Source: Acidobacteriota bacterium (GTDB lineage Bacteria; Acidobacteriota; Vicinamibacteria; Vicinamibacterales; UBA2999). Taken from it: a DNA stretch of 5,767 nucleotides. How positions within the stretch are numbered: the stretch's first letter is position 1; each line of letters begins with the position of its first letter. The position numbers were made by a program, and so were the translations under genes. The notes under the pieces were generated by a model. That model worked only from the letters and a program-made list of their open reading frames with translations, was not told the DNA's origin and did no database searches. The DNA lies in assembly GCA_947478985.1 (NCBI GenBank), contig CANJYC010000135.1:1-5767 (forward strand), given 5' to 3'. Below, piece by piece: positions 1 through 5,767 of this stretch.

Positions 1-894
1 ACGATCTTTGAGAACCTTGCGCCAGACGTTGTCGTGAGTGTCGGCGACCGCTTCGAGACGATGGCGACGGCGGTGGCGGCGGCCTACATGAACATCCCTG
101 TCGCGCACACGATGGGCGGCGAGATCAGCGGAACGATCGACGAGAGCATCCGTCACGCTGTGACGAAGCTCGCCCACCTGCATTTTCCGGCGAATGCGAA
201 GGCAGCAGAGCGAATCCTCAAGATGGGCGAGGATCCCGCGAGTGTCCACGTAGTCGGTTGTCCGCGCGTCGATCTCGTCTCCGAGATCATGCACGGGCAG
301 ACCGGGCTCGGCGTTGCCGACTGGCTTGAGCGCGAGGGCGCCGGCGCCCCGATCACGCTGGACCAGCCGTTCCTGCTGGTCAGTCAGCATCCGGTGACGA
401 CCGAATACGGGGACGGGGAGCGGCAGATCAACGAGACGCTCGCGGCCCTCGACGAGTTGCGGATGCCGACGATCATGCTCTGGCCGAATGCTGACGCCGG
501 TTCCGATGACATCGCACGCGGCATGCGGAAATTCCGGGAGTCCCGCCGTCCCGACTACATCCGCTTCTACAAGAATTTTCCAATCGATACCTACGTGCGG
601 CTCATGGCGAGCTGCGCGTGTGCCATCGGCAATTCCAGCGCACCACTGCGTGAGGGGGCCTTCATCGGCGTGCCCACGGTGAACATCGGCAGCCGACAGC
701 AGGGGCGTGATCGCGGTGCCAATGTCATGGACGCCGGGAACAGCCGCGCGGAGATCGTGGCGGCCGTGAGGCGTCAGATCGCGCATGGTCGCTATCCGTC
801 GGATCACCTGTACGGTGACGGTGGCGCAGGGCCGCGGATTGCGGCTGTGCTGGCCAGTGCGCCGCTGCGCGTGCAGAAGCGATTGCAGTACTGA
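1..894 (+). CDS. neuC: UDP-N-acetylglucosamine 2-epimerase, hydrolysing (NeuC/LegG type), 5'-truncated by the window
   Basis: This protein probably hydrolyses a UDP-HexNAc with inversion at C2, giving free ManNAc or, in legionaminate pathways, a 2,4-diacetamido-trideoxy-mannose. It is cytosolic and GT-B-like. The frame is open from base 1, giving 297 visible residues; the family usually has about 380-390, so roughly the first 85-95 are missing. Numbering from base 1, visible family motifs are GDRFE (D16), GGEISGTIDESIRHAVTKL (E41, D47, H52), SQHPVTTEYGD (H130), PNADAGSD (162-169), GNSSAPLREGAF (210-221) and NIGSRQQGRDRGANVMD (228-244). A GTG at 34 is an internal valine codon, because family-like sequence (FENLAPDVVVSVGDR) runs upstream of it. 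Its TGA overlaps the next ATG by one base. The motifs make the family clear; NeuC versus LegG substrate cannot be settled from sequence alone, so the symbol is a family label. Confidence 0.93.
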   Translation, partial: TIFENLAPDVVVSVGDRFETMATAVAAAYMNIPVAHTMGGEISGTIDESIRHAVTKLAHLHFPANAKAAERILKMGEDPASVHVVGCPRVDLVSEIMHGQTGLGVADWLEREGAGAPITLDQPFLLVSQHPVTTEYGDGERQINETLAALDELRMPTIMLWPNADAGSDDIARGMRKFRESRRPDYIRFYKNFPIDTYVRLMASCACAIGNSSAPLREGAFIGVPTVNIGSRQQGRDRGANVMDAGNSRAEIVAAVRRQIAHGRYPSDHLYGDGGAGPRIAAVLASAPLRVQKRLQY

Positions 895-896
895 TG
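892..896 (+). other. TGATG stop-start overlap between epimerase and cytidylyltransferase genes
   Basis: The epimerase TGA (892-894) and the neuA ATG (894-896) share one base. No purine-rich Shine-Dalgarno stretch is obvious in the preceding 15 bases, so re-initiation by ribosomes finishing the epimerase is the simplest reading. This would tie the supply of the two pathway enzymes together. Confidence 0.8.
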
Positions 897-1598
897 CGAG
901 TGCTCGCCGTCATCCCGGCGCGTGGCGGATCGAAGGGGATCCCGGGGAAGAACCTCGTCCCCCTCGGGGGGCGGCCGCTGCTTGCCTACACGGCCGCTGC
1001 GGCGCAGGCCAGCCGGACACTGACGCGCGTGATCGTGAGCACCGACGACGCGGCGATTGCCGCGGGTGCGCGCCTGCTCGGGCTGGACGTGCCGTTCCTG
1101 CGCCCTGCGCCGCTTGCGGCGGACGACACGCCGATGCTGCCTGTGTTGCAGCATGCCGTGGCGGCCATGCAGGCGGCTGGATTCGAGCCGGACGTCGTCG
1201 TTCTGCTCCAGCCAACGTCGCCGCTCCGCCGGGGCGAGCACATCGATGGAGCCGTCGCACTGCTGGAGCAGACCGGCGCGGATTCGGTCGTCTCGGTGGT
1301 CGAGGTGCCGCATCAGTTCAATCCGCAGTCAGTCCTGAAGATGGACGGCGGGCGGCTGCGGCCGTATCTCGATTCGCCCACCGTGGCTGGCCGACAACAG
1401 AAGCCGCACGTCCTGGCCCGGAATGGGCCGGCGGTGCTGGCTGTCCGCACGGCGGTCATTCTCAACGGCTCGCTCTATGGCGACGACAGCCGTCCGCTGA
1501 TGATGAACGCCGAGGACTCGCTTGATGTCGACTCTGCCTGGGATCTCGCCCTCGCGGAGTTGATCCTGGCATCGCGGGGTCGTGCGCCATCGGCATGA
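894..1598 (+). CDS. neuA: CMP-nonulosonate synthetase (acylneuraminate cytidylyltransferase)
   Basis: This 234-residue enzyme would couple CTP to a nonulosonic acid (Neu5Ac, legionaminate or similar), releasing pyrophosphate and producing the CMP sugar donor in the cytosol. Diagnostic motifs are the N-terminal nucleotide-binding loop IPARGGSKGIPGKN (7-20), STDD (49-52), QPTSPLR (106-112), an RNGPAVLAVR strand (176-185) and the acidic EDSLDVDSAWDL segment (207-218), which matches the family's metal-binding region. The length is typical of single-domain bacterial enzymes of this family, with no C-terminal extension. The ATG at 894 places the P-loop-like motif at the usual distance from the N terminus; no good Shine-Dalgarno precedes it, so translation is probably coupled to the epimerase gene. 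Adjacency to a NeuC-type epimerase supports a nonulosonate rather than a CMP-Kdo role. Which nonulosonate is activated is unknown; legF or pseF would be alternative names. Confidence 0.92.
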   Translation: MRVLAVIPARGGSKGIPGKNLVPLGGRPLLAYTAAAAQASRTLTRVIVSTDDAAIAAGARLLGLDVPFLRPAPLAADDTPMLPVLQHAVAAMQAAGFEPDVVVLLQPTSPLRRGEHIDGAVALLEQTGADSVVSVVEVPHQFNPQSVLKMDGGRLRPYLDSPTVAGRQQKPHVLARNGPAVLAVRTAVILNGSLYGDDSRPLMMNAEDSLDVDSAWDLALAELILASRGRAPSA

Positions 1599-1608
1599 AC
1601 CGCCCGTG
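1596..1608 (+). other. Stop of neuA, 7-base spacer and GTG start of paralog A
   Basis: TGA 1596-1598 is followed by seven bases and GTG 1606-1608. The GTG gives a protein start collinear with paralog B (K-x-L-x-S-A-L-H-F). No convincing Shine-Dalgarno is visible. If the earlier GTG at 1582 were used instead, the genes would overlap by 17 bases; the eight extra residues (MRHRHEPP) have no counterpart in the paralog at its chosen start. Confidence 0.65.
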
Positions 1609-3408
1609 AAGATTCTCATTTCAGCCCTGCACTTCGCGAACCTCCGCATGTTCGAGTCGGTGGTGCAGGAGCTGGCTGCTCGTGGACATGACGTCCGGCT
1701 GATCGCCGATGAGCCCGAGACGTTCGGCGGTCAGGCCCTGGTGACGCGGCTCGCCGCCGCGCATCCCACGGTCAGCTGGGGATGGGCGCCATCGGTGAAG
1801 GAGGAGCGCTGGTTTCCCTCGGCACAGAAGGTGCGCTTCGCGCTCGATTACGTCCGCTTTCTCGAGCCGCGCTACCGCGATGTGCCGAAGCTGCGTCTGC
1901 GCAATATCAGCCGGGCGCCGCGCGTCGTGCGCTGGCTGACCTCTGGGATCGGACCGGTCCTTGGCCTGCACCGTCCGGTCCGGGCCGCTCTGCAGTGGGC
2001 TGAACGCCGAATGCCGGTCAGTGCGTCGATGCGACAGTTCATCGAGGATGAGAAGCCGGACGTGGTCGTGCTCACGGCACTCACGGTGTCACGCGCTTCA
2101 GGGATGGATCAGTTGAAGGCCGCGCAGGCGCTGGGCGTGCCGGTCGTCGCAGCCATCCAGAGCTGGGATCACCTCTCAAGCAAGGCGCCGCTCCATGTCG
2201 CACCCGACAACACGCTGGTCTGGAACGAGATCCAGAAACGCGAGGCGATTGAGATGCACGGGCTCGCACCGGATACCGTCGTGGTCACCGGTGCGCAGTG
2301 CTACGACCAATGGTTTGAGCGGACACCGTCGCGGTCGCGCGAAGCGTTCTGTCAGGCGGTCGGTCTCGATCCCGCACGGCCGTTCGTGCTGTACGTGGCC
2401 TCGACCATGAGCCCCGCGCCAACGCCGCTCGAACCGCACTTTGTCAGGGAGTGGGCGCAGGCGCTGCGTGCCAGCACCGACGTCAACCTGCGCGATGTCG
2501 GCATTCTGATCCGGCCGCATCCCGAACGCGTGCGGGAATGGGACGGCGTCCGCATCGACGACATCAGCGGCGTGGCCATGCACGGGCGTACGCCAATCGA
2601 TGCCGACGCCAAGGCCGACTACTTTGACTCGCTGTACTACTGCGCCGCAGTCGTCGGACTGTGCACGAGCGCGTTCATCGAGGCGGCGATCGTCGGCCGA
2701 CCGGTGCTCACGCTGCTGCTGCCCGCGTATCGCATCCACCAGGACGGCATGGCGCACTTCCGCTACCTGCAGACCGTGAATGGCGGGTTGCTGCACACGG
2801 CGCCGGACCTGCCGTCGCACCTGCAGCAGCTGGCGGACGCCGTCAGTCGGCAGGGGACCGACGAGCGGGCGCAGCGATTCGTATCGGCATTCGTGCGTCC
2901 ATTCGGGCGGGAAGCAGCGGCGACGCCGCGGTTTGCCGAGGCGCTCGAAGCCGTGGCTCGCCGCGGCCGCCGTGCGCCCATCGCCGCTCAAGCGCATCCG
3001 TCTCTCGGGACCCGTGTCGTGGAGCGGCTGAGCGTCGCCGGCACGCGCGGCGTGGGCGAGTGGCTGATGATGGACGAGTCCGACATCGAGCGTGTCGAGC
3101 GGAATCGGGAGACGGATGAGGCCAGGCAGCAGCGCCTCGCCGACAACGCAGCCAGGCGCGCGGCGGAGGATCGTGCGCGAGAAGACCTGCTGCGGCGGAC
3201 CGAGGAAGAGCGTCTCAGAAAACAGCAGGCGCAGCTGGCCAAGCAGCGGAGTCGGGAGGAACGGCAGCTCGCCGCGCAGCGTGCCCAGGAGCAGCGCACC
3301 GTGCGCAAACGCCGCGCGCATCAGTGGCGCCAGTGGCGCTATCGGCTCGGCACCGAAGGCCCGCTGGCGATGATCAAGCGGAGTCTCCATCGCGGGCCCG
3401 GCGCATGA
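1606..3408 (+). CDS. Putative GT-B-fold glycosyltransferase with charged helical C-terminal tail, paralog A
   Basis: Predicted 600 residues, cytosolic, with no signal peptide or membrane segment evident. I read residues 1 to about 440 as two Rossmann-like halves. The N half has KILISALHFAN (2-12), ARGHDVRL (25-32) and ADEPETFGGQAL (34-45). A middle block has SWDHLSSK (186-193), LVWNE (204-208) and VTGAQCYDQWF (227-237). The C half has PFVLYVASTMSP (259-270), RPHPE (303-307), GLCTSAFIEAAIVGRPVLT (351-369) and HQDGMAHFR (378-386). The last half-domain resembles the GNSS...GVP region of the epimerase gene and of CDP-glycerol transferases, which is why I call it GT-B. After a GVGEWLMMD block (482-490) comes a highly charged Arg/Glu/Gln helix to about 575. 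GTG 1606 was chosen as start because the downstream paralog begins at exactly this position (MKFLFSALHF); GTG 1582, adding 8 residues and overlapping neuA, is the alternative. Donor and acceptor are unknown; a CMP-sugar donor is inferred from motifs and context. Confidence 0.65.
   Translation: MKILISALHFANLRMFESVVQELAARGHDVRLIADEPETFGGQALVTRLAAAHPTVSWGWAPSVKEERWFPSAQKVRFALDYVRFLEPRYRDVPKLRLRNISRAPRVVRWLTSGIGPVLGLHRPVRAALQWAERRMPVSASMRQFIEDEKPDVVVLTALTVSRASGMDQLKAAQALGVPVVAAIQSWDHLSSKAPLHVAPDNTLVWNEIQKREAIEMHGLAPDTVVVTGAQCYDQWFERTPSRSREAFCQAVGLDPARPFVLYVASTMSPAPTPLEPHFVREWAQALRASTDVNLRDVGILIRPHPERVREWDGVRIDDISGVAMHGRTPIDADAKADYFDSLYYCAAVVGLCTSAFIEAAIVGRPVLTLLLPAYRIHQDGMAHFRYLQTVNGGLLHTAPDLPSHLQQLADAVSRQGTDERAQRFVSAFVRPFGREAAATPRFAEALEAVARRGRRAPIAAQAHPSLGTRVVERLSVAGTRGVGEWLMMDESDIERVERNRETDEARQQRLADNAARRAAEDRAREDLLRRTEEERLRKQQAQLAKQRSREERQLAAQRAQEQRTVRKRRAHQWRQWRYRLGTEGPLAMIKRSLHRGPGA
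3405..3408 (+). other. ATGA stop-start overlap between the two paralogs
   Basis: ATG 3405-3407 of paralog B overlaps TGA 3406-3408 of paralog A. This arrangement favours coupled translation and a fixed ratio of the two related proteins. No strong ribosome-binding site is seen just upstream, where the sequence is GC-rich (cgcgggcccggcgc). Confidence 0.8.
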
Positions 3409-5117
3409 AGTTCCTGTTCTCGGCGCTTCACTTCGCCAACTATCGGAACTTCGAGTCCGTGGTGCGCGCGCTGTCTGCGCGGGGGCACCAGGTACACCTC
3501 ACGGCGGACGAGCCGGAGACCTTCGGCGGGCAGGCGCTGGTCGAGTGCCTGGCAGCGGAGTGCCCGGGCGTGACCTGGGGCGCGATGCCGCTGGCCATCG
3601 ATGAGCCCTGGTTCCCGTTCGCGCAGAAGCTTCGCTATGCACTGGATTACGTACGATTCCTGGAGCCCCGTTACGCGGACGTGCCGAAGCTGCGGTTGCG
3701 GAACATCAATCGCACGCCGCGCCTTGTCCGCTGGCTGACCGGCGGCGTCGGCCTGGCGCTCATCGGGCACCGCACGGTCGCACGGGCGATCCAGTGGCTC
3801 GAGCGGTCCATGCCGCGTAGCGCCGCCACGCGTGCGTTCCTCGAAGCGCAGGCGCCCGATGCCCTCGTCCTGACGGCGCTGACATTTTCGCGTTCGTCTG
3901 CGCTCGAGCAGCTCAAGGCCGCGCGCGGGCTCGGCATCCCTGTCGGCGCGGCCATCATGAGCTGGGATCACCTGTCGAGCAAGGCGCTGCTCCACATCGC
4001 GCCCGATATGACGCTGGTCTGGAACGAGGTGCAGCAACGCGAGGCCGTGGATCTGCATCATCTGCCGACGGCAGCGGTCGTCGTGACCGGCGCACAGTGC
4101 TACGACCACTGGTTCGAACGGGAGCCGTCGCGGTCACGCGACGAGTTCTGCCGGGAGATGGGGCTCAATCCTCAGCGGCCGTTCATTCTCTATGTCTGCT
4201 CCACGATGAGTCCCGCGCCCACGCCGCTTGAGCCGCTGTTCGTGAAGCAGTGGGTCGAAGCGCTCCGCGCGAGCGCCGACCCGGCGTTGCGGGACATCGG
4301 CGTGCTCGTGCGGCCGCACCCGGAACGGATCAAGGAGTGGGCCGAGGTCAATCTCGACGGGATCGAGAACGTGGCCGTACATGGCGGCACGCCGATTGAC
4401 GTGTCGTCGAGGAACGACTACTTCGACGCCCTTGCGCACAGCCGGGCGGTTGTCGGGCTGTGCACGAGCGCGTTTCTCGAGGCGGCGATCGCCGGACGCC
4501 CGGTGCTGACGCTGCTGCTGCCGGCCTACCGGATGCATCAGGACGGGATGGCGCACTTCCGCTACCTGCTGAATGTCGCGGGAGGCCTCCTGCACACCGC
4601 ACCCGATTTGGATGCGCACCTGAGGCAGCTCAGCAACGTCGTGACGGCGCCGGAGGGACGCGACGAGCGTAACCGCCGATTCCTGACCGCCTTCGTGCGC
4701 CCAGAGGGGCTGGACGCGCCGGCGACACCACGGTTTGTCGAGGCCGTCGAGCGCCTGGCGCACACGCCGCGCCATAGCGATGCGCGCTTCACCGCCGAGA
4801 CGACGGCACAGCAGCTCGTTGGCCGGATGGCGGCCATGACGACGTCCGGCGTCGGACGCTGGCTCATGATGGACGCCATCGACACCGCGCGGGCCGAGAG
4901 CGAACGCGATCGCGCCGACGTGAAGGACCAGCAGCAGGCCGTGCGTACGGCCTACTTCGATCAGAAGGCTCAGCTGCGCGATGCGCAGAGTCGCGAACGC
5001 CGACAGGAGCAGCGGGCGAAGGCATGGGCCAAACTGCGCCGTGGGCTGAGCGCACGCAAGCAGATGGCACGCGTCAAAGGGGGCCTCAAGCAGTTGGCCG
5101 GATTCCGGCATCAATGA
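3405..5117 (+). CDS. Putative GT-B-fold glycosyltransferase with charged C-terminal tail, paralog B
   Basis: Predicted 570 residues and clearly homologous to the preceding gene: 72 of the first 100 residues are identical by hand count. Checked motifs fall at the same residue numbers through 386: ADEPETFGGQAL (34-45), SWDHLSSK (186-193), RPHPE (303-307), CTSAF (353-357), HQDGMAHFR (378-386). One-residue gaps between about 410 and 480 cancel, so GVGRWLMMD again sits at 482-490. The C-terminal tail is about 30 residues shorter than in paralog A and ends in a basic stretch (RRGLSARKQMARVKGGLKQL). The ATG overlaps the stop of paralog A as ATGA, a sign of translational coupling. An upstream in-frame start at 3324 would overlap paralog A by 85 bases and is unlikely. 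Function is inferred to be glycan assembly in the same pathway, perhaps a successive transfer to a different acceptor or formation of a heteromer with paralog A. I do not recognise a characterised ortholog. Confidence 0.65.
   Translation: MKFLFSALHFANYRNFESVVRALSARGHQVHLTADEPETFGGQALVECLAAECPGVTWGAMPLAIDEPWFPFAQKLRYALDYVRFLEPRYADVPKLRLRNINRTPRLVRWLTGGVGLALIGHRTVARAIQWLERSMPRSAATRAFLEAQAPDALVLTALTFSRSSALEQLKAARGLGIPVGAAIMSWDHLSSKALLHIAPDMTLVWNEVQQREAVDLHHLPTAAVVVTGAQCYDHWFEREPSRSRDEFCREMGLNPQRPFILYVCSTMSPAPTPLEPLFVKQWVEALRASADPALRDIGVLVRPHPERIKEWAEVNLDGIENVAVHGGTPIDVSSRNDYFDALAHSRAVVGLCTSAFLEAAIAGRPVLTLLLPAYRMHQDGMAHFRYLLNVAGGLLHTAPDLDAHLRQLSNVVTAPEGRDERNRRFLTAFVRPEGLDAPATPRFVEAVERLAHTPRHSDARFTAETTAQQLVGRMAAMTTSGVGRWLMMDAIDTARAESERDRADVKDQQQAVRTAYFDQKAQLRDAQSRERRQEQRAKAWAKLRRGLSARKQMARVKGGLKQLAGFRHQ
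5114..5117 (+). other. ATGA stop-start overlap between paralog B and the GT2 gene
   Basis: ATG 5114-5116 overlaps TGA 5115-5117, the same four-base junction as between the paralogs. It fixes the start of the truncated GT2 gene and places it in the same transcription unit. Confidence 0.8.
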
Positions 5118-5767
5118 CGGCTGGTCCCCGTATCGTGCTCGGGATGACGCTGTACAACAACGCGCGTCATCTCGCCGATGCGTCCGAGTCCATCCTCAGT
5201 CAGGACTACCGGGAGTTCGGGCTCGTCCTGCTCGACGATGCATCGTCGGACCAGACGGAGGAGATGTCGCACGCGCTCGCACAACGCGACCCGCGCATCC
5301 GGTATCACCGCCATGCGGCACGGCAGGGCATGGTGCCGACGTGGCGTGAGGTCGTGGGGCTCGCGGCCGAGGCGTTCCCATCCGCGGAGTACTTCGCCTG
5401 GGTCAGCGACCACGACCGCTGGCACCAGGAGTGGATGGGACAGATGGTCGCGGCGCTCGATGCCCATCCGGCCGTGGTGCTCGCTTATCCGGTGACGCAG
5501 CGGATGGACGAGGACGGCACGGTGATCGACAAGGAGCCGCGTTCGTTCCAGACCGTGGGGATGACCGATCCGATCGCGCGGTGGCACGCCTTCTGTCATC
5601 ACGGGGTCGGCTCGGGTGACATGGTCTACGGCCTGATGCGGCTGCGGGCGCTGAAGGCGGCCGGGATCTTCCGTGACGTGCTGCATCCCGATCGGCTGCT
5701 CATCGCGGAGCGGACCCTCCAGGGAGAGATCCTCCAGGTGCCGGAGCCGCTCTGGTCGCGCCGGCGC
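5114..5767 (+). CDS. GT2-family glycosyltransferase (GT-A fold), 3'-truncated by the window
   Basis: The frame opens at the ATG of an ATGA overlap with paralog B and stays open for 218 codons to the last base, with no stop. The start of the protein is typical of inverting family 2 transferases: a beta strand and loop IVLGMTLYNNARHL (7-20), SESILSQDY (24-32), then VLLDDASSDQT (38-48), where the acidic pair D41-D42 belongs to the nucleotide-binding region. SDHDRWH (98-104) is the DxD-type metal-binding motif (D99, D101). Toward the end, HPDRLLIAERTLQGEI (191-206) followed by VPEPLWSRRR matches the late catalytic-Asp region (D193 a candidate) and the usual P-E-P-L-x-x-R strand. Such proteins are often about 300 residues, so perhaps a quarter to a third is missing. 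It likely acts on the cytoplasmic face of the membrane, adding a sugar from an NDP donor to the growing glycan. Donor and acceptor cannot be read from the sequence. Confidence 0.87.
   Translation, partial: MTAGPRIVLGMTLYNNARHLADASESILSQDYREFGLVLLDDASSDQTEEMSHALAQRDPRIRYHRHAARQGMVPTWREVVGLAAEAFPSAEYFAWVSDHDRWHQEWMGQMVAALDAHPAVVLAYPVTQRMDEDGTVIDKEPRSFQTVGMTDPIARWHAFCHHGVGSGDMVYGLMRLRALKAAGIFRDVLHPDRLLIAERTLQGEILQVPEPLWSRRR

Larger units (their letters stand above)
1606..4880 (+). repeat. Diverged tandem gene duplication, two copies offset by 1799 bases
   Basis: The segments 1606 to about 3080 and 3405 to about 4880 are homologous copies in direct orientation, matching nearly without gaps. Short stretches remain near-identical in DNA, for example around 2663-2700 and 4461-4498 (ctgtgcacgagcgcgtt shared). 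Elsewhere third codon positions differ widely: in the ADEPETFGGQAL block, 6 of 12 codons differ synonymously while the protein is unchanged. This points to an old duplication held by protein-level selection rather than a recent one or an assembly artefact. Confidence 0.85.

Noticed and set aside
34..36. GTG at 34 as the true start of the epimerase
   Set aside because: The frame continues upstream to base 1 with sequence that fits the family, and starting here would remove about a quarter of the enzyme, including most of the N-terminal Rossmann half.
804..1313. A 169-codon antisense frame across the epimerase-neuA junction
   Set aside because: It shows no family motif and a biased Arg/His composition, and it is covered by two well-supported genes on the other strand.
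785..1525. A 246-codon + strand frame overlapping the epimerase end and neuA
   Set aside because: Its translation is low-complexity Arg/Ala/Gly/Pro-rich, and it runs through neuA in another frame, where all the family motifs are found. It is a shadow frame.
2176..3390. A 404-codon antisense open frame opposite paralog A
   Set aside because: It lies fully inside a gene with conserved motifs and a paralog. Its translation is rich in Arg, His, Gln and Leu with no recognisable domain, as expected for the reverse of a G+C-rich gene. The same holds for the antisense frames at 3339-4109 and 4134-5114.
3324..3404. N-terminal extension of paralog B from an upstream in-frame start at 3324
   Set aside because: It would overlap paralog A by 85 bases and add about 27 residues with an Arg-rich, shadow-like composition. 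Paralog A supports the start at 3405, and the ATGA junction fits it.
1..5767. Search for tRNA, rRNA, CRISPR arrays, insertion sequences, riboswitches, promoters and terminators
   Set aside because: Coding sequence fills the window almost end to end. I saw no regularly spaced short repeats, no transposase-like frame, no hairpin followed by a T run and no AT-rich promoter-like stretch. The only repeat structure is the diverged paralog pair.

Overview
The window is a compact, G+C-rich (roughly two-thirds by eye) bacterial block of five genes, all on the + strand, with essentially no intergenic DNA. It reads as the inside of a surface-polysaccharide or glycan operon built around a nonulosonic (sialic-acid-like) sugar. 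Codon use and the look of the paralogous proteins are compatible with a soil or environmental phylum such as Acidobacteriota. That taxonomic guess rests on general resemblance only and is weak.

Layout: (1) 1-894, the 3' part of a hydrolysing UDP-GlcNAc 2-epimerase of the NeuC/LegG type, whose 5' end lies outside the window; (2) 894-1598, a complete CMP-nonulosonate (acylneuraminate) cytidylyltransferase; (3) 1606-3408 and (4) 3405-5117, two large tandem paralogs of about 600 and 570 residues that look like GT-B-fold glycosyltransferases with charged helical C-terminal tails; (5) 5114-5767, the 5' part of a GT2-family (GT-A fold) glycosyltransferase that stays open to the window end. Successive genes overlap by 1 or 4 bases (TGATG, ATGA, ATGA). 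The one exception is a 7-base gap before gene 3. No promoter, terminator, RNA gene, mobile element or CRISPR was found.

How they may work together: the epimerase releases a 2-acetamido-mannose-type sugar from its UDP donor, a NeuB-type synthase (not in the window, expected nearby) would condense it with phosphoenolpyruvate, and the cytidylyltransferase activates the nine-carbon product as its CMP sugar. The three downstream genes are then candidates for glycan assembly. The most interesting part is the paralog pair. Both copies carry an R-P-H-P motif and a later C-T-S motif at identical residue numbers, an arrangement reminiscent of bacterial GT-B enzymes using CMP- or CDP-linked donors. They sit directly after the gene making a CMP sugar, so they are candidate nonulosonate transferases of an uncharacterised type. 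This is inference, not proof.
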